A DNA stretch of 64,000 bases, from the NCBI GenBank assembly GCA_028823855.1, contig JAPPFL010000068.1, positions 1-64,000 on the forward strand, given 5' to 3'. Every line of letters begins with the position of its first letter. The first letter of the stretch is position 1. The translations under genes and the position numbers were made by a program. Shown piece by piece: positions 37,878 to 46,854 of this stretch. This DNA comes from Albidovulum sp. Lineage in GTDB: Bacteria > Pseudomonadota > Alphaproteobacteria > Rhodobacterales > Rhodobacteraceae. The notes below the pieces were generated by a model, which did no database searches, was not told where the DNA came from, and worked only from the letters and a program-made list of their open reading frames with translations.

Positions 37878-38239
37878 CGAGACGTTTGCATCTTTGCGAT
37901 TTAGTTTCTGAGGCTCGGCGATACTCGTGCAATAATTCCTTAAATTCAATGTCGTAGATTTTACGACTAAGATTATCGACTGCGCGAAGCGCCAATACTT
38001 GCGCCAAACGAAGAGCGTCGCACGCTGAGTTCAACATTTCTGACCAGCGAGGCATCTGGTATTGGCAGGCGGCTTTTCTAGGCGCTGCAAATGTTCTTTG
38101 TTGGAACGAGTCTAGAATCTCTAATTCGAAATTTCGTCAAAATGGATCTTTCCTCTCCGGCGGCGCTTTGAATTTTGCGGGAAATTTGTAAATTGCGGGC
38201 GTACGCGATCAAATCGGACGATTCCCAGAGGAGGCATGG
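37878..38239. other. intergenic stretch between hsp20 and the SDR gene
   Basis: A minus-strand frame opening at 38055 begins MPRWSEMLNSACDALRLAQV and looks helical for about 55 residues, but it lacks a ribosome site and runs through the hsp20 terminator and antisense to hsp20. I do not call it a gene. The right end carries the SDR promoter. Confidence 0.4.
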
Positions 38240-38980
38240 ATGAGATTGGCAGGAAAGAAAGCCTTGGTTACCGGAGGGGGATCTGGATTTGGCGCCGGCA
38301 TAGCGCGAAAATTCTCCGAAGAAGGCGCAGCCGTCGCGATCGCGGACATCGATATTGCGTCGGCGGAAAAGGTCGCGGGCGAAATTGAAGGGGTGGCCAT
38401 TGAGACGGACGTGGCTGACAGTGAAAGCGTCGAACGACTGTCGAAAGACGTCCATGCGCAATTCGGCGGCCTCGATGTACTCGTCAACAACGCCGGCATT
38501 ACGCACCTGCCGAGCCCCATGGAAGAAATCGCGGAGGATGAATTCGACCGGGTGTTCGCGGTGAATTGCAAGTCCGTTTACCTGACGGCGAAGCATTTCA
38601 TACCGCTAATGAAGTCCCGCGGCGGCGGCTCGATATTGAATGTCGCCTCCACGGCGGGCGTGTCGCCGCGACGAAACTTAAGCTGGTACAATGCTTCCAA
38701 AGGATGGATGATCACGGCGACCATGACGATGGCGATCGAACTGGCGGAATACAGTATCAGGGTCAATGCATTGACGCCGGTAGCGGGCGAAACGCCATTG
38801 TTGAAGAGATTTCTCGGTGAAGACACGCCGGAAATGCGCGCTAAGTTCCTGGCCACAATCCCGCTCGGGAGATTTTCCGCGCCCGAAGACATCGGCAATG
38901 CCGCCTGTTTCCTGTGCTCGGACGAAGCGAGCTTGATCACGGGTACGGCTCTGAATGTCGACGGCGGCCGATGCATTTGA
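38240..38980 (+). CDS. SDR family oxidoreductase
   Basis: This 246-residue classical short-chain dehydrogenase resembles 3-oxoacyl-ACP reductase and glucose dehydrogenase types. TGGGSGFGAGI binds the cofactor, Asp37-Ile-Asp follows beta-2 (ADIDIAS), favouring NAD(H), NNAGITH is intact, and the catalytic residues are Ser in NVASTAG and YNASK. GAGGAGG precedes the ATG by about 7 nt. A P1-family aminopeptidase gene follows 40 bp later on the same strand and is probably co-transcribed. Substrate unknown. Confidence 0.9.
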   Translation: MRLAGKKALVTGGGSGFGAGIARKFSEEGAAVAIADIDIASAEKVAGEIEGVAIETDVADSESVERLSKDVHAQFGGLDVLVNNAGITHLPSPMEEIAEDEFDRVFAVNCKSVYLTAKHFIPLMKSRGGGSILNVASTAGVSPRRNLSWYNASKGWMITATMTMAIELAEYSIRVNALTPVAGETPLLKRFLGEDTPEMRAKFLATIPLGRFSAPEDIGNAACFLCSDEASLITGTALNVDGGRCI

Positions 38981-39020
38981 AATGCCTAGTCCCTAGTTCG
39001 CGCAATTAGGAGATTCCGCC

Positions 39021-40025
39021 ATGAAGCCAGGCCCCAAAAACGCGATTACGGATATTTCCGGGTTGCTTGTCGGCAACGCTTCCGACTCCAATTTGAAATC
39101 GGGCGTAACGGTCGTCCTGTGCGAACAACCCTTTACGGCGGGCGTGCATGTTATGGGAGGCGCTCCCGGATCGCGGGAAACCGAATTGCTCGTACCGGAC
39201 AGGCATGTTCAGGAAGTCGACGCGATATTCCTCTCCGGCGGTTCGGCATTCGGCCTGGACTCCGGATCGGGTATCGCCAACGCTCTTCGAGAGAGAGGGC
39301 GCGGTTTCCAGGTCGGCGCGGCGCGAGTTCCTATCGTTCCAGGCGCAATTCTGTTCGATCTTCTCAACGGAGGCGACAAGAATTGGACCAGCAATCCCTA
39401 TTCCGATCTCGGCAGACAGGCGTTGGAGGCGGCATCGGCAGATTTTTCAATTGGAACGGCCGGGGCGGGAACCGGCGCCACCACGCTTGACCTGAAGGGA
39501 GGTCTCGGAACGGCATCGGCAGTCATCGGGGGAGGCTTTGCCGTAGGGGCGCTGGCGGCCGTCAATTCGGTGGGTTCCGCCATTCAGCAGGGCCAGCCGA
39601 ATTTCTGGGCCGCGCCATTCGAAATGAACGGCGAGTTCGGCGGCCTAGGGCCCGCCGAGTCGATAGATCCCTTCGCAGAACCGAGGCTATGGCCGGCGCT
39701 TCAGGATCCCGGCGCCAACACGACGATCGCCGTTATTGCGACCGATGCAATGATTAACCAGGCGCAGGCTACGCGAATAGCGGTTGCCGCGCATGACGGC
39801 CTAGCAAGGTCGCTTGTTCCGTCTCATACGCTTTTCGATGGAGATATCGTTTTTGCGATCGCGACCGGCGCCAGGCGGCTCAAGGATTCTGGAGCCGACA
39901 TTTTGCGTATCGGCCATGCGGCCGCCATTTGCCTGGCGAGAGCGGTGGCGCGCGGAGTTTATCTGGCCGACAAGGCTGCTGGGGATACGGCTCCGACGTG
40001 GAAAGTGAAATTCGCCGGAATGTGA
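39021..40025 (+). CDS. P1 family peptidase / L-aminopeptidase (DmpA/NylC-like)
   Basis: This 334-residue N-terminal-nucleophile hydrolase of the DmpA family cuts itself before the nucleophile; here the cleavage site is most likely the Asn-Thr in GANTTIAVIATDA, as in the NylC/P1 group, giving alpha and beta chains. Other family segments are ITDISGLLVGNASD, GGSAFGLDSGSGI and the glycine-rich GTAGAGTGATT. Members are aminopeptidases for D- or L-amino acid amides, beta-peptides or nylon oligomers. AGGAG precedes the ATG by 8 nt. Likely in an operon with the SDR gene. Confidence 0.88.
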   Translation: MKPGPKNAITDISGLLVGNASDSNLKSGVTVVLCEQPFTAGVHVMGGAPGSRETELLVPDRHVQEVDAIFLSGGSAFGLDSGSGIANALRERGRGFQVGAARVPIVPGAILFDLLNGGDKNWTSNPYSDLGRQALEAASADFSIGTAGAGTGATTLDLKGGLGTASAVIGGGFAVGALAAVNSVGSAIQQGQPNFWAAPFEMNGEFGGLGPAESIDPFAEPRLWPALQDPGANTTIAVIATDAMINQAQATRIAVAAHDGLARSLVPSHTLFDGDIVFAIATGARRLKDSGADILRIGHAAAICLARAVARGVYLADKAAGDTAPTWKVKFAGM

Positions 40026-40153
40026 ATTGGTCGAAAGGAGAAGCCGAGTACCCCTTAGATTTGGCGGATGTTGCAAAGTTCGGGTGAACAATTGGGCAAA
40101 TCGCCGGTTTGCATGGGCAATAGCCGAGCCTGGGCCTTCGCTTGGTTTCCTGC

Positions 40154-41605
40154 CTACCCGTGATGGGCCGCGACGGTTTTCAAACGAGTGAATCCGTATA
40201 GGGCCTCGAATCCCTTTTCGCGACCGTGGCCCGACTTGCCGATTCCTCCAAACGGAAGTTCGATTCCTCCTCCCGCGCCATAATTGTTGATGTACACTTG
40301 ACCCGCGTCGATTTTCCTGGCCAACCGCAATTGTCGCGCGCCGTCGCGCGTCCATACTCCTGCGACAAGGCCGTAACCGGTTCCGTTGGCAATACTGACG
40401 GCTTCGTCTTCGTCCCGAAACGGAATCAAGTTTTGTACGGGACCGAATACCTCTTCCTGCGCCAATACGTGGTCGGGCGCGGTTTTTGCGAATAGCGTCG
40501 GCTCGACATAGTGCCCCCGTTTCGGCGCATCGGGAACGATCGTGCCTCTGGCGGCGATTTCAAGGTCGTCTCCCTTGTCAAGATAGGAATCGACAATTTT
40601 GCGCTGTCTTCGCGAAATCAAGGGTCCGAGATCCAGGTTTTTCAGGGCCGGACCGGCGGCAAGTTGACTATACCTTGAAACCAGCAAGTCAAGAAGCTCC
40701 TCGTAGAGGCTTTCCTCCACAAGAATGCGGGAGGAAGCCGAACACGTTTGGCCTGCGTTTTGAATTCCCGCGCCGACAAGAAAGGGCAGGGCAGCTTTCA
40801 GATCCGCGTCCGAGAAAACGATTTGAGGCGATTTGCCTCCCAGTTCGAGAGTTACGGGAACGACGTTTTGGGCGGCCGTCGACTGAATCTTTCGACCTAC
40901 TTCCAGGGAACCGGTGAACGAAATATGCGATACGCCTCCGTGGAAGGCGAGAGCGGCTCCCGCCTCTTCACCCAACCCGGGAACGACGGCCAGCGCTCCG
41001 TTCGGAAGCCCAGCTGTTCGGGCTATGTCCGCGAACGCGAGAGCCGTAAGGCAAGCTTCCTCGGACGGCTTTAGAACGCAGGCGTTGCCCGCCGCGAGCG
41101 CGGCTCCGACCGAGCGTCCTATGATTTGCATCGGGTAGTTCCAAGGGATTATGTGGGCGGTGACTCCATGCGGTTCGCGAAGCGTGTAAACCGTGTATCC
41201 CTGCTTGAACGGCAAGGTCTGCCCGGCGATCTTGTCGGCGGCTCCGCCGTAGAATTCCATGTAGCGCGCAAGCGCATTGGCATCTGCGATCGCCTGATCA
41301 ATCGGCTTTCCGACATCGATGGCCTCCAGGCGCGACAGTTCTTTCGAACGCTTCTCAACCAGCCGCGAAATGCGAATGAGAATTCTCCCTCTTTCGTCGG
41401 CTGGCACTCGTCCCCAAGGCCCGGCCAACGCGTCTCGCGCGGCCTCGACGGCGGCGCCAATGTCGGAATCGGAACCGCGGGCGATTTCGCCGATTGTTTC
41501 TCCGTCGGACGGGTTTTCGAGTTCCATGTAGTTTTTCGACAGCGGCTCGATCCATTCGCCGTCGATGAAGATTTTATCGGTATCGAACCAAGCGCATTCA
41601 AGCAT
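40154..41605 (-). CDS. NAD(P)-dependent aldehyde dehydrogenase
   Basis: This 483-residue cytoplasmic enzyme oxidises an aldehyde to an acid. It has the cofactor segment IIPWNYPMQ, LKPSEEACLTALA, SFTGSLEVGRKI, the catalytic Glu in LELGGKSPQ and the catalytic Cys in NAGQTCSASSR. The C-terminal INNYGAGGGIELPFGG is typical of 4-guanidino/aminobutyraldehyde and betaine aldehyde dehydrogenase relatives. It overlaps the ABC ATPase gene by 8 bp (ATGCTTGA-type), so it belongs to the M20-dpp operon. It could also serve alpha-ketoglutarate semialdehyde from the sugar-acid cluster, though that is speculative. Confidence 0.92.
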   Translation of the reverse strand: MLECAWFDTDKIFIDGEWIEPLSKNYMELENPSDGETIGEIARGSDSDIGAAVEAARDALAGPWGRVPADERGRILIRISRLVEKRSKELSRLEAIDVGKPIDQAIADANALARYMEFYGGAADKIAGQTLPFKQGYTVYTLREPHGVTAHIIPWNYPMQIIGRSVGAALAAGNACVLKPSEEACLTALAFADIARTAGLPNGALAVVPGLGEEAGAALAFHGGVSHISFTGSLEVGRKIQSTAAQNVVPVTLELGGKSPQIVFSDADLKAALPFLVGAGIQNAGQTCSASSRILVEESLYEELLDLLVSRYSQLAAGPALKNLDLGPLISRRQRKIVDSYLDKGDDLEIAARGTIVPDAPKRGHYVEPTLFAKTAPDHVLAQEEVFGPVQNLIPFRDEDEAVSIANGTGYGLVAGVWTRDGARQLRLARKIDAGQVYINNYGAGGGIELPFGGIGKSGHGREKGFEALYGFTRLKTVAAHHG

Positions 41606-43223
41606 GGCTAGCGGCCTCCAATTGCTTCCATTCCGGCGGTATGACCGGTGCCGATGCTAGCAAGTGCTGGGTATACGAATGGCGAGGTGAATCGAAGACG
41701 ATTCTCGTTTCGCCCTCTTCGACGATTTTCCCCTTGCGCATGACTAGGACGCGGTCGGTGATGGCGCTGACGACTGTGAGATCGTGGCTGATGAAAAGAT
41801 AGGAAAGCCCGTGCAATTTCCGCAGTTCCGCGAGCAGGTCGAGAATTTGAGCCCTTATCGAGACATCGAGCGCGGAAACCGCTTCGTCCAGGATTATAAG
41901 CTTCGGCCGAATGACAAGCGCCCGCGCGATCGCGATTCTTTGCCTTTGGCCGCCGGAGAATTCATGTATGTACTTCGCCATGTCGTCTGCTCGCAGCCCG
42001 ACGGTTTCAAGAGAAAGCGCCACTCGGTCGCGGATTTCGGAACGGGAGAGCTTCTCGGAAACGAGATAGAAGGGTTCGGCGACGAGTCGCTCCACCCTGT
42101 GGCGCGGATTGAATGAACTATACGGATCTTGAAAAACCACCTGCATTTTCCTGCGCTGTTCCCGAGAGATGGAGTCCGCGAGAACAGGTTCGCCTTCGAG
42201 ATCGATGCGCCCGTGCTGAAGCGGCTCCAGCCCGAGAACGGCTCTCGTCAAAGTGGATTTGCCGCATCCCGATTCGCCGACGAGCCCTAGGCTCTCGTTG
42301 CGCCGGATTGCGAAGCTTACAAAGTCGACCGCGCGCCGTTTAGGTGCTCGAGCAAAAATTCTGTATTTTGGGAGCGTGTATTCTCGAACGGCTTCCGTAA
42401 CCTGAAGCAGAGGCGATTGTTCGGCGACCATGTATCGTTTAGGCGCATGGCTGGATGCCGCGAACAGCTTTTTTGTGTATGGATGCCGCATGCGCCTGAA
42501 CAGCGCTTCCGTGGCGCCGGCTTCAACGATGCGCCCGCCATGCATGACGGCAACGTGATCGGCTATCCCGGCGACGACGGCCAAGTCATGAGTTATGAGC
42601 ATGAGAGACATGCCGTCTTCGTCGACCAGCGATTTCAATAGCTTTAGAATCTGCGCCTGCGTCGAGACATCAAGGGCTGTCGTCGGCTCGTCGGCGATCA
42701 GCAGTTTCGGACGCAGTGCGATTGCGAGTGCGATGCAGACGCGCTGGCGCTGGCCGCCCGACAGCTCGTGCGGAAATTTTGTCAATGGAAATTCTTCCGG
42801 CGGAAGTTCGACGCGGTTCAGCTTTTCGCGCGCGATTGCAAGAGCCTGATTTCGCGACGCCCTTCCGTGGACGGTGAGCGTTTCGGCTACTTGGTCGCCG
42901 ATTGTTTTGACAGGATTGAGCGCGGTCATAGGCTCCTGGAATATCACGCCGATCTCGCCGCCTCGTACGGCGCACAATTCCTTTTCGCTGGCGCGCAGCA
43001 AGTTTCGGCCTTCTAATTCGGCGGTTCCGCTTACGCGAGATCCGCCGGGCAGCAATCGGATAATCGAAAGCGCGGTTAGCGATTTTCCCGATCCGGACTC
43101 TCCTACGATGCCGAAGGTCTCGCCTTCGCCAATTTCGAAGGAGATTTCGTCAAGGATTTTTTCTCCGTGAATCGAAAGATTCAGATCGGAAATGTTCAGA
43201 AGACGGGTCAGCGCTCTCTCCAT
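41598..43223 (-). CDS. fused dual-ATPase of a dipeptide/oligopeptide ABC importer (DppD-DppF)
   Basis: This 541-residue protein carries two complete ABC ATPase domains in one chain. The first has GESGSGKS, LSGGQRQR and LLIADEPTTALD; the second has GESGCGKST, FSGGQRQR and LIILDEAVSALD. The two halves are linked by the oligopeptide-transporter C-terminal segment (HPYTKKLFAAS). It therefore replaces separate DppD and DppF. The ATG at 43223 overlaps the end of dppC by 16 bp. It drives import through DppBC. Confidence 0.91.
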   Translation of the reverse strand: MERALTRLLNISDLNLSIHGEKILDEISFEIGEGETFGIVGESGSGKSLTALSIIRLLPGGSRVSGTAELEGRNLLRASEKELCAVRGGEIGVIFQEPMTALNPVKTIGDQVAETLTVHGRASRNQALAIAREKLNRVELPPEEFPLTKFPHELSGGQRQRVCIALAIALRPKLLIADEPTTALDVSTQAQILKLLKSLVDEDGMSLMLITHDLAVVAGIADHVAVMHGGRIVEAGATEALFRRMRHPYTKKLFAASSHAPKRYMVAEQSPLLQVTEAVREYTLPKYRIFARAPKRRAVDFVSFAIRRNESLGLVGESGCGKSTLTRAVLGLEPLQHGRIDLEGEPVLADSISREQRRKMQVVFQDPYSSFNPRHRVERLVAEPFYLVSEKLSRSEIRDRVALSLETVGLRADDMAKYIHEFSGGQRQRIAIARALVIRPKLIILDEAVSALDVSIRAQILDLLAELRKLHGLSYLFISHDLTVVSAITDRVLVMRKGKIVEEGETRIVFDSPRHSYTQHLLASAPVIPPEWKQLEAASHA

Positions 43224-44026
43224 ATCTGAGGGTCGAATCGATCGCGCAACCCGTCGCCGAGTAGGTTCAATCCAAGCACCATGGTCAGAATAGCTAGTCC
43301 TGGCAGCAGCGCGAGGCGAGGCGCCAGATAGATCATGGTCTGGGCTTCGGCGAGCATGCGGCCCCAACTCGGGGTCGGCGGCTGCGTGCCGAGCCCCACA
43401 TACGAGAGTCCCGCTTCCATAAGTATGCCAAGCGAGAACTGTATGGTGCCTTGTACAACGAGCAAATTGGCGATGTTCGGCAATATGTGCTCGATCGAAA
43501 TAAGAAATGACCGCTTTCCGGCGACGCGAGCTGAAAAGATATAGTCGAGCGTCCAGAGGCTCAGAGCGGCTCCGCGCGAAACTCTGGCGAACACGGGAAT
43601 ATTGAATATGCCGATAGCCAGGATCGCGTTGACCGCCGAAGGTCCGAATACTGCCGTAATCAATATCGCTATAACGAGCGACGGAAAGGCGAACACCAAA
43701 TCATTCCCCCTCATGATGAATTCATCGAAAAGGCTGTTTCGGTTGGCTGCCGCGGCGAGACCCAGCGGAACGCCGATTCCCATCCCGATTCCAACCGCCG
43801 CGACCGCGACGCCGATCGAAGTTCGGGCGCCGACCATCAGCATCGAAAGAACGTCCCTTCCGAAATGATCGGTGCCGAGCCAGTATTTTTCGCTTGGCGG
43901 GCTAAGCTTGTCGGCGATGTTCAGCACTTCGACCGGATAGGGGGTCCAGGCGAATGAAACTAGGGCGACAATCAAATAGAATGCTGAAAGTATGGCCCCG
44001 GCAATGAGCGAAGGAGATCGCGTCAC
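43208..44026 (-). CDS. dppC: dipeptide/oligopeptide ABC transporter permease
   Basis: This 272-residue permease has about six spans, the N-terminal loop with WLGTDHFGRDVLSMLMVGARTS that marks DppC/OppC proteins, and the C-terminal EAGLSYVGLGTQPPTPSWG. It overlaps dppB by four bases (ATGA), showing translational coupling. Confidence 0.93.
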   Translation of the reverse strand: MTRSPSLIAGAILSAFYLIVALVSFAWTPYPVEVLNIADKLSPPSEKYWLGTDHFGRDVLSMLMVGARTSIGVAVAAVGIGMGIGVPLGLAAAANRNSLFDEFIMRGNDLVFAFPSLVIAILITAVFGPSAVNAILAIGIFNIPVFARVSRGAALSLWTLDYIFSARVAGKRSFLISIEHILPNIANLLVVQGTIQFSLGILMEAGLSYVGLGTQPPTPSWGRMLAEAQTMIYLAPRLALLPGLAILTMVLGLNLLGDGLRDRFDPQIWRER

Positions 44027-44970
44027 GATCTGATCCTCAATCTTGGATCGACCGCGGCGTAAGCGATATCGACAAGGAAATTCACCGTTACGACGGCAAA
44101 GACTAGAAGCATTACGACGCTTTCGACGACGACGAGATCTCGCTGCGTAATTCCTTGAAAAATAAGGCGTCCTAGTCCGGGCAGGAAAAACACGTTTTCA
44201 ATGATGATTGCGCCGGCCAAAAGAAAGGCAAACTGGAGCCCGATTATGGTCAGCACCGGGATAAGCGCATTGCGAAGCGCGTGCCTGACGATGGCCTGTC
44301 TCCTGGAAAGGCCTTTCGCGCGAGCAGTCCGGATATAGTCCTTGCCCAAGGTCTCCAAAAGAGCGGAGCGCATGACTCTTGCCAGAATTGACGCTTGCGG
44401 GAGAGCCAGCGCGATGGCGGGAAGAGTCAACGCTTTGATGCCCGAGGATACGCCCTCGTCCCAGCCGGGAAATCCTCCTGCCGAAAACCATCTCAGGCCG
44501 ACCGCGAATACGACGACGAGGAGCATGGCGAACCAGAAGTTGGGCAGGGCTATTCCCAGCTGAGTGGCTCCCATGATGCCGAAATCCGTTGCGGTTCCGC
44601 GCCTCGAAGCTGCAATCAGGCCTACAGGAAAGGCGATCGCCGTCGAAAGTATCAGCGCATACACTGCGAGCGGAAGAGATACGGAAAGTCGGGCGACTAC
44701 AAGCTCTGAAACCGGGACTCTGTAGGTGTACGAGGTGCCGAAGTCGCCGGCTAGCATTCCCGTGGTCCAGCCAACGTAGCGCGAAAGCGCGCTGCCCGTT
44801 AGACCAAGTTCTTTTTTCAATGCTGCGACCGTATCGGGCTCGGCGTTGAGTCCGAGCATAAACGAGGCGGGATCGCCCGGGATGATTTCCACGATTGCGA
44901 AAATAACCATGCTCGCGACTAGCAGCGTAACGCACAGCGAAGCGAATCGGAGGGCAAGATAGCGGATCAT
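44023..44970 (-). CDS. dppB: dipeptide/oligopeptide ABC transporter permease
   Basis: This 315-residue permease has six spans and the DppB marks: IPGDPASFMLGLNAE in the first loop, the EAA-like loop DYIRTARAKGLSRRQAIVRHALRNA, and the C-terminal FLPGLGRLIFQGI. It follows dppA after a strong hairpin. Confidence 0.93.
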   Translation of the reverse strand: MIRYLALRFASLCVTLLVASMVIFAIVEIIPGDPASFMLGLNAEPDTVAALKKELGLTGSALSRYVGWTTGMLAGDFGTSYTYRVPVSELVVARLSVSLPLAVYALILSTAIAFPVGLIAASRRGTATDFGIMGATQLGIALPNFWFAMLLVVVFAVGLRWFSAGGFPGWDEGVSSGIKALTLPAIALALPQASILARVMRSALLETLGKDYIRTARAKGLSRRQAIVRHALRNALIPVLTIIGLQFAFLLAGAIIIENVFFLPGLGRLIFQGITQRDLVVVESVVMLLVFAVVTVNFLVDIAYAAVDPRLRIRS

Positions 44971-45034
44971 GGCGATAATTTGCGCCCGAGCGGCCGCGAG
45001 CGAACTACGGCGCTAGTCGGAGCGAGAATTTGGT

Positions 45035-45062
45035 GCGCGCCGAGCGAAAGCGCCCGGCGCGC
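45035..45062 (-). promoter_or_regulatory. intercistronic hairpin between dppA and dppB
   Basis: Positions 45035-45046 (GCGCGCCGAGCG) pair with 45051-45062 (CGCCCGGCGCGC): 12 bp including one G-U pair in the minus-strand RNA, with a 4-nt loop. It starts 12 nt after the dppA stop and has no U-run. It probably protects dppA mRNA so that binding protein exceeds permease. Confidence 0.8.
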
Positions 45063-45074
45063 GAACATTCCGTG

Positions 45075-46559
45075 TCAGTCGGACCAGCTTACGCCGGTAA
45101 GATCGTTCGCCTGGGTTGGCGAGTTCGGCCAGAGGCCGCTAATCTTCGCGTTGGCGACGCCCGTTTTCGCAAGCTGGAACAAAAATCCGTTTACATAGTC
45201 GTTGGCGATCATCGTCTGAAGTTCATGAGCGAGCGCCTGACGCATTTCCGCATCGGTTGTCACGCTGTAGGTGGACATGATCTCCTGGAATTCCGGATTA
45301 TCGTACTGGAAATAGTATTCGGGCCGGGCATAGATGTTGATATCGTTCGGCTCGGTATGGCTCACGATCGTCAGGTCGTAGTCCTTGTTGCGGAAGACTT
45401 GTTCCAGCCACTGGGACCACTCGAAATTTGAGATTTCGGTGGGTATTCCGACCGCTCTCAGCTGGTCGGCAATTATTTCGCCGCCGCGCCTCGCGTAGGC
45501 CGGGGGAGGCAGCATCAGGCGAATTGCCGATCCGTCGTAACCTATTTCCTCCAGCAACTTGCGCGACAATTCGGGATTGTGCGCGGAAACGCCCGTCAGA
45601 TCGAGATAGTCCGGATTATGGGGCGCGAAATGAGTTCCGATCGGCGTGCCGTATCCGAACATCGCGCCGTCTATGATCTCCTGCCGGTCGATCGCATGAG
45701 CGATCGCTTTCCGCATCCTCATGTCGCCAAGTAGTCCGGATTTGTTGTTGGTCGACAGGATCGTCTCGCCCTCGGTAGAACCGACAATTACGGCGAAGCG
45801 CGGGTCGGCTTCGAATTGCGACAGGGTTTCGGTTGAGGGGAAATTGGGGAAAGCGTCGACATCGCCAGCCATAACCGCCGAAAACGCGGCGGTCGGGTCG
45901 CTGATGAATTTAAATGTCGCGCTCTCGAGGGCGACTGGCTCGCCCCAATAGTTCGGATTGCGCTCGATTTCTACGCGGTCGCCCTGAACCCATCTTGAAA
46001 ATACGAATGGGCCCGTTCCGACCGGGTGCGTTTTAATTGTCTCAATAGATTCAGGCGCCACGACCACGGCATCGCCCCAAGCCATTTTGGTAAGGAAGTT
46101 GCCGTCCGGCTCCGACAAAGTGACTTCAACGGTGAGCGAGTCGACAACCTCGACATTTGCGATGCCGGCGAACAAGGCTTTTTGGGCGTTCGTGGAATCC
46201 TCTCCGCGAGCCCGGTCAAGGGAGAATTTCACATCTTCGGCATCCATCGCGGTGCCGTCGTGAAACTTGACGCCGTCGTTCAAGTGGAAGGTGTAGGCCG
46301 TTCCGTCCTCGGAAATGTCCCAAGAATGGGCCAACGCCGCCCTAACTGACCCGTCGGCTGAAAATCGCGTGAGGCCCTCGAAAATGTTCGCATAGACGAC
46401 CTCGTCGATAGCCGCCGCGGCGCCGCCCGTCGGGTCGAGGTTCGGCGGCTCGAGCTGCATCCCCACCGTGATTGTGGAATTGGCGGCAAGGGCGGCGCTG
46501 GAAGCCGCCGCGATCGCAAAGCCGCCGGCCAGGGCCGCAAGTTTTGTTTTGATAGTCAT
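45075..46559 (-). CDS. dppA: dipeptide/oligopeptide ABC transporter periplasmic binding protein
   Basis: This 494-residue protein of the SBP_bac_5 family has a signal peptide (residues 1-26, ending AALAAN), and the family motifs LEPPNLDPTGGAA, YANIFEGLTRFSADG, and WDISEDGTAYTFHLNDGVKFHDG. The start 46559 is set by GGAGGG 5 nt upstream; the frame runs on without support. Ligands of this family range from peptides to opines and glutathione, so the substrate is open. Confidence 0.93.
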   Translation of the reverse strand: MTIKTKLAALAGGFAIAAASSAALAANSTITVGMQLEPPNLDPTGGAAAAIDEVVYANIFEGLTRFSADGSVRAALAHSWDISEDGTAYTFHLNDGVKFHDGTAMDAEDVKFSLDRARGEDSTNAQKALFAGIANVEVVDSLTVEVTLSEPDGNFLTKMAWGDAVVVAPESIETIKTHPVGTGPFVFSRWVQGDRVEIERNPNYWGEPVALESATFKFISDPTAAFSAVMAGDVDAFPNFPSTETLSQFEADPRFAVIVGSTEGETILSTNNKSGLLGDMRMRKAIAHAIDRQEIIDGAMFGYGTPIGTHFAPHNPDYLDLTGVSAHNPELSRKLLEEIGYDGSAIRLMLPPPAYARRGGEIIADQLRAVGIPTEISNFEWSQWLEQVFRNKDYDLTIVSHTEPNDINIYARPEYYFQYDNPEFQEIMSTYSVTTDAEMRQALAHELQTMIANDYVNGFLFQLAKTGVANAKISGLWPNSPTQANDLTGVSWSD

Positions 46560-46854
46560 ATTTCCCTCCAAGTTTTTTACGCAATTTGCTTTGACGCGGA
46601 AGCTCGAGAGACTTGTTTGCCGAGCGCCTTCCCGCGTTTCCGGCAAAAAAGATATTGGTTCCGGTTCCGTGTCAACTGCCGTTACGCGGGATGCATGCGC
46701 CGAGCGAGTCGAAAGTTTCGGCCGCGAGATTTGTAATCGAGCTATTCCAAGATACGCGGCGACTCTAGTAGCAAGCTACGGCTTGATCAAGAGACGCCTG
46801 AGAGCGAAACGCGAACGCCGCAGTTCCATCAAATTCCTCATTCAAGGTCCGGAG

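Noticed and set aside
37669-38055. 128-codon minus-strand frame near hsp20
   Set aside because: The first half looks plausible, but it crosses the hsp20 terminator, lies antisense to hsp20 and lacks a ribosome site.
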